In this document: positions 1 through 6,305 of the stretch, one piece after another | Position numbering within the stretch: position 1 is the stretch's first letter | How the letters are laid out: every line of letters starts with the position of its first letter | Origin: Cytophagaceae bacterium | Lineage (GTDB): Bacteria; Bacteroidota; Bacteroidia; Cytophagales; Flexibacteraceae | Reading direction: 5' to 3' | Assembly: GCA_947464365.1 (NCBI GenBank) | Contig: CANHWS010000205.1 | Location: 1-6,305 of the forward strand | DNA length: 6,305 nucleotides | Notes under the pieces: model-generated | Told to the model about the DNA's origin: nothing | Seen by the model: the letters and a program-made list of their open reading frames with translations, nothing else | Database searches by the model: none | Position numbers and translations under genes: made by a program

Positions 1-3000
1 GCTGGTAATTGATCTGCCACTTCAAATCCGGTCGGGAGCAAAAGTTGCCCTTTGATGTTTTGCGGTTTGGAGCTTGTCAGCAGATTCCGAACCGTAACTT
101 GAAGCCTAACCACTTTGCCTGCCTCTAGGGCATTGGGGTTAACCGCCTGACCATTTTGGCCGAGTAATTGATAAGTCAACGCAATGCCGTCTGACTGGGC
201 TTTTTCGGTGCCAATGGCTGGGATACCAGTGAGCATGATCTGGGCCGCAATCGCCTTAGTGCCGCTATTGTTGAGCGTCCAAGTCGCAGGGCCATTACCC
301 ATCGGCACCGACCAACTAAACGATGGGTCTAGCGATTTTACCGTGCGCTCAGCTGTGTTGATTTTGGTCACGAACTGAAGCGGTTTGGGTGCCCCTTGGC
401 TACGGTTCCAAGCCATGGCCGCCCGGATCAAAAATGCCTCTTGATACCCTTCGAGGTACAGGTCGGCATTCAATAAACTAGCGACATCACGCACAATTGG
501 CATGGCCTCATCTACCTTGCGTTGGCCGAGCAATGCTTCTGCCTCTAGGCTATTGCCCATCAGGCCATCTAGGCCAGCAAAGGCGGGCAAGGCAGACAAG
601 TTGGGCCGCTGCTTCGGATACGTGATTTCATCATACGAGTTTTGCTGGGCCTTGGCCTGATTAGCAACCAAAACCTGCAGAGAAGCACCCAAACGGCTTT
701 GCGGGCCACCTTCTAGCAGTTTGTTAATCTCTGATCCTTCGGCCCCGCCCAAGCAGGCTAACCCTTGATAGATCTGCCTCAAGGCCGCATCGTTGCCATT
801 GCCATAAGTGCCAATCATCCGGAACAATGGCTGCCGAAGTTCGTATTGCAAGTCATTAGCCTCGAAACCCAATTGTTGGGCCTCGTGCAGGAACAGATAG
901 GTCAGAAGTGAAGGCCAAAGTGCGGTATTCCGATCATTAGGATGGTAACAAATCAGGCCGTCATTCTGGGCAAATTTCTGCAGGTAGATGATCGTCGCCC
1001 CGATGTTATTGCGCAAGACATTCTGCTTATAAACGTCCTTGATGTGGCCAGCCCGTAGCAACAATGCCTGTGCATAGCCTAAACCTGCAGCCTGGTCTGA
1101 CAGGCCATGCGGATAAACCGCCACCCGATCATATACCCGATCCCATACCACCCGAGGGCTACTAGAGACCAAAACTTCTGCTTTGGCACCAAGGCCAAGG
1201 TTCGGCAGGACGGCTTGTTGCTTTTGCCCCGCCCCAATCACATAGTCAAGCAGTTTGTACTGACTTATATTGGGTTGCCGGACTGGGATTTTGACGGTTG
1301 CCAGGCTACGGACACCGGTAGTGGTAACGGTAGCGGTCAGGATACCCATTTGTCCACCCGTGTTGCCCGTCGTGACGGGTATCATAACGACTTGTTCGCC
1401 TCTGCCCTTGAGTGGCACCGTCAGGGTGGTGGCTGCTCCTTGTTTGAGGGCCCCAGCCGCAGTGATCGTCACTTGGGCTTTGGTTAAGGATGGGTTTTCG
1501 ACAAATAGGGTGAGCGGGATCTGGAGCTGCTCGGCTGGGCCAGCGGCTTTAGGGCCGAATAAACTAGCCATTAGATCACTTTTGACCGTCACAAATCCGT
1601 CAGCAGAGCCGTAAGCCACACCGTTGCCAGCAACCACCATGACCCTAACTTGGCCAAAGTAGTTCGGGATGTCAATCTTGTGGATGGCATCATCCCCAGA
1701 CCCTAGTTTAAAAGGCCCAACGAACCGCACCACTGGTTTGAAGCGTTGGTTTTTGAGGGCTGCATCGGCATTCGCAAATTCGTCACCGCCCGCCAGTAGC
1801 ACATGCTGGAGTTTATCAACCCCTTCGCCAATCATGACGTCCCCATACATATCGTACGTCCTGACACCAAGGCCCGTAGGAGTGAAGAAGCGCTCATGCG
1901 GATCAGGCGTCTTGAACCTGGTCATATTCAGCAAACCTTCATCCACAATGGCCAAGGTATAGGTCATTTCTTTGCCGTTTTTCTCGGATACTTTGACCTC
2001 TAGTTGCTCCAGCGGTTTGACCTGTTTGGGCAATACCAACTTAGGCTCCAGATGCGAGGCCGGGTCGATCACCTTTAGGTTCACGATGCCATACTTGCGT
2101 ATCGGTTGCATGTTATCCTTGCTGACGTATGGCCTCAGAGCCGTGACATGGATAAATACATTTGGCGCCCATTCTGGTTTGATGGTTAAAGGAAGGATTG
2201 TATGATCATTCTCAGCCAAAGTCCAGCTTTGCTCCAGCACATCCATGCCATTCTCGATCGAGACAAAGAACTTAGTTCCCTTTTCACCAGGCAAGGCGAG
2301 GTCCCACTTACCACCCACTTTGACTGCCTCTTGCGGCTTGGCAAGGTCCAGCTCTGTTGGGTTTAGGCTACGCTGATCAGGATTGGCAGGCGATTGACTT
2401 TCATACATAAACTCGATCCGGACCTCTTGTTTGGTGGTTGGCTCCTTGATTAACAAAAAGTACTCACTGAGAGACTCTTCGTTAATGATCCCATCAATAC
2501 TGAAGAGGTTGCCTTTGGCCTTGAGTTCGTATTCGGCTACAAAGCCAGCCAAAGGCTCATTATGATAAGCTACTCCACCGCCATTGTTGACCTCATACCA
2601 AACATCCGACTGGCGGCGATAGAGCTGTGCCATGATCTTCTCAGTACGGTCGGTAGCATATTGATTGGTCGGGGTCACCAAAGTCGCCATGATCTTGAAT
2701 GTAGAAGGCCGGCTTTTGTCATACGAACTATTGCCAATCGCTCTAGCCCCTAGGTAATAAGGCAATACGTGGCAAAAAGCCGTCCTGTTATCCTCGCTAG
2801 CCTGTCCACTTTGCTCGGTAACGGTGGTTTTGATTGCCAATTCTAATACACCCTTAAGACTAGGCTGCGGCACATACGTGAACGGAACCGCGGCGGTCCC
2901 TTGGGTATTGAGGCTTGTGGATAGAAGCTCGGTTTCTGGACCATTGGCACCGATCCAGCCTAGGGGCTCAAAGCTAAAGTCTTTCAGCTCGGCAGCTGAT

Positions 3001-5399
3001 GGGCTGAAAATCTTGGGTTTGGCAACAGCTGTTACCCGCACCAAGGCATCTGCTGCAGGGGCACCAAACAGAAAGTTGGCCTGGATGTTGGCTACGTTCG
3101 GGACCCCAGCTTTTACTGGCTCCTCGACAAAACGGGTGCTGATGTTCATCCGGTTGGCCTCCTTGTTGCCAATCAGGACGGATTTACTGTAGGAAAGGCC
3201 GGCATAATAGCCCTTGAGGTAATAGGTGCCAGAGGTCTGGGTGATGGGTGTGGTCAGCTTAAAGGTGTAGAATCCATCCGAACCAAAGGCCTTGACTTTG
3301 CGGTCCAGCAGACGACCCTTATCATCATTGATCGTCAGGATGACTGGTTTGGCTTTGGCCTGCAGCTGGGCTGGCTCTTGCACCAGTAAGGTGGCATAGA
3401 TCGTATCGCCAGGTCGGTACAGGCCACGGTCGGTATAGATCATGGCCTTGATCCCCTCGCCATTAATAGCAGCACCACCTTCGCCACGGACGTCTAGGTG
3501 GCTGGTTTCCAGCATATAATCATCCTTGATCGGTAGCCAAGTGACGGATTTTTCCCACCGCCCGACAACAAGTGCAGGCTGCTGAACTCCGTCATAAGTT
3601 ACTAGCCCATCGCCATCTGTTTTGGTGGTAGAAATGAGCTTTAGCCGACGGTCATAAAAACTAATCTCTGCCCCAGAGGCAGCACCCGGCATCAGCAGCG
3701 AAGTGGCCGTGATATGGACCTTGCCCAAAAATCCTTGTTTGGCGATCAGGCCTAGGTTGCTGTTGAGGAGCATCGTCGCTGCGTTGAGACGCTGGTTGTT
3801 TGCTTCCTCCCAATAGTAGTTTTCGGTGGCGCCAAACTCATACGGATTGGACCCAACAGAGCCCTTTGTGTTTTCGAGCATAGCATCCTCGACCATCATC
3901 TCCCGCCAGTAATGACGGATCATGGCCAGACCATCATCAAAGACCCCAGGAGACTCATCCTCCTGATAACGTGCGTTGGCCCAAACCAGCTCGGTAGCCG
4001 GCGTTTGATTTGTACCGATGCGCTCCTCTTCCCGTATCCAGACATGGAATAAATGATCTGGATATTTGGCCGTTACATCCGACAGGTCAAGCTGGTAGGT
4101 CGTCTCGTAGCCACCATTGAGGGCCTTAGCACCTGTCAGGTTCAGCAAGCGGCTATGGACAGGTTTGCCGTACTTCCTGATCGGGTCTTGGTATAAACGG
4201 TGCCGATCCGATGTGCCATTGTCATAATCACGTTGCATTTCGTGCAGCATAATTTGGTTGATGTCATCTGGGGCAATGGCAGCCACATCTACACGTACCG
4301 TCTTGATGCCCATGGAGCTAAAGTTTATAATCGATTTGCCCTCAACTCCGGGGCTGATGTAGCCTGTGTTGACAAGTGACAGCTCGGGCTGCGGGTTCGG
4401 AATGTTCATCTGACCTTGATGATAGGCCAAGGCATGGACACCACTGGCAGACAACAAGCCAGGCTCGATGCTGACCTCTGGCACCTCGTTTTGATTCTGG
4501 AAAATCGTCAGGGTATTTTCATCCTGCACAACCTGCACTTCTTGCCCATTTCCGACCCGCACTAAAGACTCGAGATCCTGACCAGGCTTGAGGGTTTGGG
4601 TATAGTGAAGCCTAATCGCTAACTCTGGTTGACTGATGGGCTCGACACGCCAGATCTGAAAACTACCCGGGGCTGGTAGCGTATAGTCTTTCGAATCCTT
4701 ATCATCACTACCGATCGATTTGCCATCGGCATTGATAATCAGCTTACCACCATCAGACCGTAAGGCCAGACCACTAGATGTAAAACGGTGATTCAGTCCA
4801 TCCTCCGAATGCAACCATGTTACATTGACCTTTGTGCCAATGTAATCGAATCCGAAAACTTGCTCAAGGGCAGCAGGCTCTATGTAATCATTGGTCTTGA
4901 CTAGTCCGACGAATTGGCCTTCGTTGGTACCTGCAGGGGTCAAAACATCCTCTAGGTCATAGTTTAGAGCCAGCTTGCGGGTCTCGAACCCAAACTTGAA
5001 GGCCCGTAGGTCCTGATCAGGAATATCATAGAGTTTGCCTAGGTTGAGCTCGGCTTCATAAGTGGTGCCAGCAGGTATTGGCTCCGTCGGGCTGAATGTC
5101 AACGTGCGACCATCTCGCCAGGTGAGTTTGCCGGATAATTTGGGTTTGACTTCTAGCAAATTGGCATCGGCTTCCTTGTTCCAGAGGCTGGAGTCGGCAA
5201 TTTCGTTGGCAAGGGTGATGATGATCGGTTCTTTTCGTTTGATGAGCCCGCCAGTATAGCTGGTCACAAAGGCAGCATAGGCTGGGTTGCGTGTCAGGAC
5301 GTTGTCAGACTGGGTGTGTCGTTCGGTTTTTGTCGAACAGGCTGACATAGTAATGGCCACAAAAAGCAGGTAGCAGATGTACCGAATAGCAAGGGACAT
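1..5399 (-). CDS. Alpha-2-macroglobulin family lipoprotein without thioester cysteine (3' end outside window)
   Basis: Bacterial A2M proteins are large envelope proteins thought to trap proteases that breach the outer membrane. The frame is open for 1,799 codons and leaves the window without a stop. Landmarks in order are: a lipoprotein signal peptide (Cys21); an Ig-like/macroglobulin N-terminus; SNLGLIAKQG just before the pre-MG2 sandwich; an MG2 domain with DRGLYRPGDT at 657-666; the A2M core with VDEGLLNMTRF at 1152-1162 and FVGPFKLGSG from 1226; a helical thioester-type domain at about 1415-1665; and a C-terminal macroglobulin domain with LPTGFEV near the edge. Relatives in Bacteroidota are usually 1,800-1,950 residues, so roughly 50-150 residues are missing. 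The start is ATG at 5399, because an in-frame TAA lies seven codons upstream (5418-5420) and this ATG gives a complete signal peptide. No Shine-Dalgarno sequence precedes it, as is common in Bacteroidota. The thioester Cys is Leu1433, so covalent trapping is not expected. Family assignment is very secure; the exact role is inferred. Confidence 0.96.
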   Translation of the reverse strand, partial: MSLAIRYICYLLFVAITMSACSTKTERHTQSDNVLTRNPAYAAFVTSYTGGLIKRKEPIIITLANEIADSSLWNKEADANLLEVKPKLSGKLTWRDGRTLTFSPTEPIPAGTTYEAELNLGKLYDIPDQDLRAFKFGFETRKLALNYDLEDVLTPAGTNEGQFVGLVKTNDYIEPAALEQVFGFDYIGTKVNVTWLHSEDGLNHRFTSSGLALRSDGGKLIINADGKSIGSDDKDSKDYTLPAPGSFQIWRVEPISQPELAIRLHYTQTLKPGQDLESLVRVGNGQEVQVVQDENTLTIFQNQNEVPEVSIEPGLLSASGVHALAYHQGQMNIPNPQPELSLVNTGYISPGVEGKSIINFSSMGIKTVRVDVAAIAPDDINQIMLHEMQRDYDNGTSDRHRLYQDPIRKYGKPVHSRLLNLTGAKALNGGYETTYQLDLSDVTAKYPDHLFHVWIREEERIGTNQTPATELVWANARYQEDESPGVFDDGLAMIRHYWREMMVEDAMLENTKGSVGSNPYEFGATENYYWEEANNQRLNAATMLLNSNLGLIAKQGFLGKVHITATSLLMPGAASGAEISFYDRRLKLISTTKTDGDGLVTYDGVQQPALVVGRWEKSVTWLPIKDDYMLETSHLDVRGEGGAAINGEGIKAMIYTDRGLYRPGDTIYATLLVQEPAQLQAKAKPVILTINDDKGRLLDRKVKAFGSDGFYTFKLTTPITQTSGTYYLKGYYAGLSYSKSVLIGNKEANRMNISTRFVEEPVKAGVPNVANIQANFLFGAPAADALVRVTAVAKPKIFSPSAAELKDFSFEPLGWIGANGPETELLSTSLNTQGTAAVPFTYVPQPSLKGVLELAIKTTVTEQSGQASEDNRTAFCHVLPYYLGARAIGNSSYDKSRPSTFKIMATLVTPTNQYATDRTEKIMAQLYRRQSDVWYEVNNGGGVAYHNEPLAGFVAEYELKAKGNLFSIDGIINEESLSEYFLLIKEPTTKQEVRIEFMYESQSPANPDQRSLNPTELDLAKPQEAVKVGGKWDLALPGEKGTKFFVSIENGMDVLEQSWTLAENDHTILPLTIKPEWAPNVFIHVTALRPYVSKDNMQPIRKYGIVNLKVIDPASHLEPKLVLPKQVKPLEQLEVKVSEKNGKEMTYTLAIVDEGLLNMTRFKTPDPHERFFTPTGLGVRTYDMYGDVMIGEGVDKLQHVLLAGGDEFANADAALKNQRFKPVVRFVGPFKLGSGDDAIHKIDIPNYFGQVRVMVVAGNGVAYGSADGFVTVKSDLMASLFGPKAAGPAEQLQIPLTLFVENPSLTKAQVTITAAGALKQGAATTLTVPLKGRGEQVVMIPVTTGNTGGQMGILTATVTTTGVRSLATVKIPVRQPNISQYKLLDYVIGAGQKQQAVLPNLGLGAKAEVLVSSSPRVVWDRVYDRVAVYPHGLSDQAAGLGYAQALLLRAGHIKDVYKQNVLRNNIGATIIYLQKFAQNDGLICYHPNDRNTALWPSLLTYLFLHEAQQLGFEANDLQYELRQPLFRMIGTYGNGNDAALRQIYQGLACLGGAEGSEINKLLEGGPQSRLGASLQVLVANQAKAQQNSYDEITYPKQRPNLSALPAFAGLDGLMGNSLEAEALLGQRKVDEAMPIVRDVASLLNADLYLEGYQEAFLIRAAMAWNRSQGAPKPLQFVTKINTAERTVKSLDPSFSWSVPMGNGPATWTLNNSGTKAIAAQIMLTGIPAIGTEKAQSDGIALTYQLLGQNGQAVNPNALEAGKVVRLQVTVRNLLTSSKPQNIKGQLLLPTGFEVADQLP
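405..1157 (-). other. Thioester-domain-like helical region of the A2M protein
   Basis: Approximately residues 1415-1665. After the YPHG turn the sequence becomes strongly helical (AAGLGYAQALLLRAG, ATIIYLQKFAQNDG, TALWPSLLTYLFLHEAQQLG, LRQIYQGLACLGG). This is the pattern of the alpha/alpha toroid of A2M and complement thioester domains. The segment FAQNDGLICYHPND replaces the usual Gly-Phe-x-x-Trp-Pro element after the first helices. Cysteines in this region are only Cys1484 and Cys1549, neither at the thioester position. The fold therefore seems kept while the chemistry is lost. Confidence 0.8.
1092..1115 (-). other. Degenerate thioester site: YPHG-L-S-D-Q (residues 1429-1436)
   Basis: In thioester-forming A2M proteins the motif is P-Y/H-G-C-x-E-Q, and Cys and Gln join to form the reactive bond. 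Here Tyr1429, Pro1430, His1431 and Gly1432 match the family lead-in. The next four residues are Leu1433, Ser1434, Asp1435 and Gln1436. Gln is retained, Glu has become Asp, and the essential Cys is replaced by Leu (codon CTG). The reading frame is continuous on both sides, so a local frameshift does not explain the change. Cys (TGC or TGT) to CTG needs more than one base change, so a single sequencing error is an unlikely cause. Confidence 0.88.
1500..1958 (-). other. Bait-region-type and A2M core domains of the A2M protein
   Basis: Approximately residues 1148-1300. The segment TLAIVDEGLLNMTRFKTPDP is the conserved end of the bait-region-containing domain. The later stretches RFVGPFKLGSG (from 1225) and IDIPNYFGQVRVMVVAGNG (from 1242) are the A2M core. 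A conventional VAYGSA turn and a strand leading to LMASLFGP follow. These blocks match the family so closely that the A2M assignment does not depend on the missing thioester. The actual bait loop cleaved by proteases cannot be placed from sequence alone. Confidence 0.88.
3165..3467 (-). other. MG2 domain of the A2M protein
   Basis: Approximately residues 645-745. The segment begins with an Ile-Tyr-Thr-Asp-Arg-Gly strand and the family signature L-Y-R-P-G-D-T (660-666). Beta strands follow that read as an ordinary macroglobulin sandwich (VILTINDDKGRLLDRKV, then SGTYYLKGYY). In eukaryotic and bacterial A2M proteins this domain is structural. The boundaries are estimated from where the motifs fall. 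Confidence 0.85.
5337..5399 (-). other. Lipoprotein signal peptide and lipobox of the A2M protein
   Basis: The first 21 codons give a short N-region with Arg6, a hydrophobic core (YLLFVAI) and the lipobox M-S-A-C, with Cys21 as the expected lipidated residue. Ser22 follows, so there is no Asp at position +2. The next residues are TKTERH, which do not form a clear Bacteroidota surface-export signal (a Lys/Gln followed by an acidic run). The simplest reading is an outer-membrane lipoprotein facing the periplasm. Met at the -3 position is less usual than Leu but is tolerated. Confidence 0.85.
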
Positions 5400-5468
5400 G
5401 ATGGGGTAGGCAGGTGCTTAGGTTTCCTGACAACAAGGTACGGACAATCAAGCAGATGGGGCTCGCAT

Positions 5469-5500
5469 CTTAAATAATTTTCTGATTTTAGAACACACAA
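5469..5500 (-). promoter_or_regulatory. Possible Bacteroidota-type promoter for the A2M gene
   Basis: On the minus strand TTG at 5500-5498 is followed after 21 bases by TATTTAAG at 5476-5469. The Bacteroidota consensus is TTTG near -33 and TAnnTTTG near -7, so the second element matches TA, the first T and the last G but misses two bases. The spacing is acceptable. It would give a leader of about 60 bases before the ATG at 5399. The leader has no ribosome-binding sequence next to the start; the nearest purine-rich run (AGGAAA) is more than 20 bases upstream. This is a weak call. Confidence 0.25.
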
Positions 5501-5520
5501 GGATTTGCCATTGGTTGTGG

Positions 5521-5835
5521 CTATCCCAGAAACCCATATTCTCTGATCTGGACTTCCAATGTTTGGGCCAAATCAGCCAATGTTTGCTGTAGCTCAGCCA
5601 CTAGATCTAGCCCTATTTGCTGGTCCTTTAGGGCTTGGCTCAACTGATACCAACCGACATCCCAGTTCTGGATTTGGTTGTGTTTAGACCAGATTGATTG
5701 AAGCGAAAATAGGTAGGTCTAATTCGGGATGGTGTAGTAGGGGGCTTTATAATACGCCGACCGAATAGCTGCTGTTTGATTGGAACCCGAAAACCTGAAC
5801 CAAACAGCATAATTAGCTGCAAAGCGCGTGTCTAG
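5521..5835 (-). pseudogene. Remnant A: broken gene, C-terminal part, family not recognised
   Basis: One minus-strand frame reads as ordinary protein for 103 codons but is cut by a TAG at 5719-5721. The first part (38 codons) contains NYAVWFRFSGSNQTAAIRSA and YYKAPYYTIPN. The second part (65 codons) contains LFSLQSIWSKHNQIQNWDVG and WYQL, and finishes in an amphipathic helix (LVAELQQTLADLAQTLEVQI, then REYGFLG) before TAG at 5521-5523. The mix of Trp, Tyr and a regular helical C-terminus looks like real coding sequence. The frame meets TAG (5836-5838) and TAA (5848-5850) upstream, so the N-terminal part is missing or shifted. It ends 121 bases before the A2M start and lies on the same strand. 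A small intact protein could begin inside the 65-codon part, but no good start is visible. I do not recognise the family. Confidence 0.5.
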
Positions 5836-5838
5836 CTA

Positions 5839-5996
5839 CTGATTAGGTTACAGGAATTGACCCCGATCAATAAGCCTAAACTTAAAGATCTTGCCACTTG
5901 GTTAGTGTTCAGTATTTGTATTTAATTAATTGAGCTTCGCAAATAAACAAAGGGTGGTGTTTTTGCTTTCAATTTTATTCTGATCTGGTACAGAGA
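5839..5996 (-). other. Stretch with no recognisable gene between the two remnants
   Basis: This stretch contains an AT-rich core around 5912-5935 (including TTTAATTAATTGA on the plus strand) and stop codons in the frames used by both neighbouring remnants. Short open stretches exist, for example one reading SGKIFKFRLIDRGQFL on the minus strand, which could be further debris of remnant A. I see no convincing hairpin terminator, RNA gene or complete promoter. Confidence 0.4.
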
Positions 5997-6305
5997 CTAC
6001 GCAAATAACGCACTGGTTGCTTCGTCAAGTCCCTTGTCGTGCATCAAGTTCGGCGGATTGGTGTTTCTGACCTCTGTGATGTAATGTTTTTGGTTGGTGC
6101 CGTATGCCATACCCTAACGGTGGATATTGTCGTCCAACTATGATTTGGTATCTGTAAGGGCCTCGAGGAATTGCATCGGCCTTTGTGCAAAGTTGATAGG
6201 GCTGAGACCCTCACGATTCAACCGCCTATTAAAATCACCAGAGGGACTGGATCAGTTTTGTAGGCAAAACCAAGGTCTTGAGCAGGAAAGGGTAGGCTTG
6301 ATCAA
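5997..6305 (-). pseudogene. Remnant B: broken gene with two amber stops and a probable frameshift
   Basis: One minus-strand frame reads FNRRLNREGLSPINFAQRPM and QFLEALTDTKS, then TAG (6138-6140), LDDNIHR, TAG (6114-6116), GMAYGTNQKHYITEVRN and NLMHDKGLDEATSALFA, and ends at TAG 5997-5999. Before about 6240 the plausible frame changes: another frame reads AYPFLLKTLVLPTKLIQSL up to a TGA at 6235-6237. The pieces look like one gene damaged by a frameshift and two stops. The block FNRR-L-x-x-x-G-L-S-P-I-N-F faintly resembles the end of IS3- or IS481-type integrase cores, but spacing to other catalytic parts cannot be checked here and the resemblance may be chance. An intact 37-codon reading frame beginning with ATG at 6110 is contained in it and is probably not a separate gene. 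The right end lies outside the window. Confidence 0.4.

Noticed and set aside
1107..1487. Plus-strand open frame of 126 codons
   Set aside because: It lies wholly antisense to the well-supported A2M frame, has no recognisable motif, and its composition is that expected of a shadow frame.
2824..3192. Plus-strand open frame of 122 codons
   Set aside because: It is antisense to the MG2-flanking part of the A2M gene, with no domain or ribosome-binding site, so it is a shadow.
5294..5500. Minus-strand open frame of 68 codons overlapping the A2M start
   Set aside because: It overlaps the signal peptide codons in another frame, is rich in Pro and Cys with no motif, and the A2M frame explains the region.
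5640..5822. Minus-strand open frame of 60 codons with an ATG start
   Set aside because: It is in a different frame from remnant A, is rich in Arg, Pro and Thr without a pattern, and the remnant A frame has better protein character over the same bases.
5912..5935. AT-rich stretch that might be a second promoter
   Set aside because: Neither strand gives a TAnnTTTG element with a TTG at suitable spacing.
1..6305. CRISPR arrays, tRNA or rRNA genes, long direct repeats
   Set aside because: Reading both strands showed no regularly spaced repeats, no tRNA-like arms and no rRNA-like segments.

Overview
The window is dominated by one very large minus-strand gene. It starts at 5399 and runs off the left edge, giving 1,799 complete codons with no stop. 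It encodes a lipoprotein of the bacterial alpha-2-macroglobulin (A2M) family. I translated the whole frame by eye. The family landmarks appear in order: a lipobox, N-terminal beta-sandwich domains, an MG2 domain (YRPGDT), the A2M core (VDEGLLNMTRF, then FVGPFKLGSG...IDIPNYFGQVRVMVVAGNG), a helical thioester-type domain and the start of the C-terminal macroglobulin domain. The last part of the protein lies outside the window.

The most notable feature is the thioester site. Most family members read YPHG-C-x-E-Q or YPYG-C-x-E-Q here; this protein reads YPHG-L-S-D-Q. The cysteine that forms the covalent protease-trapping thioester is therefore absent, although the surrounding fold signature is intact. 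The protein is probably a non-covalent A2M, comparable to the thioester-less class known in other bacteria.

Upstream of this gene (5400-6305) there is no intact gene. Two minus-strand stretches look like decayed protein-coding sequence. Remnant A (5521-5835) has one internal amber stop and ends in an amphipathic C-terminus. Remnant B (5997-6305) has two internal amber stops plus a probable frameshift. I could not identify either family with confidence. The roughly 160 bases between them hold nothing I recognise. A weak Bacteroidota-type promoter lies just upstream of the A2M gene.

The organism is probably a member of the Bacteroidota, possibly of the Saprospiria or Cytophagia type. The reasons are the A2M subtype, the lack of a Shine-Dalgarno sequence before a clear start codon, and a TTG / TAnnTTTG-like promoter. 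GC content looks close to 50% by eye. The taxonomic call is inference. The gene order suggests a stand-alone A2M transcription unit placed downstream of a decayed, accessory-like segment. Any partner gene, such as the penicillin-binding protein PbpC often linked to bacterial A2M genes, would have to lie beyond the left edge.
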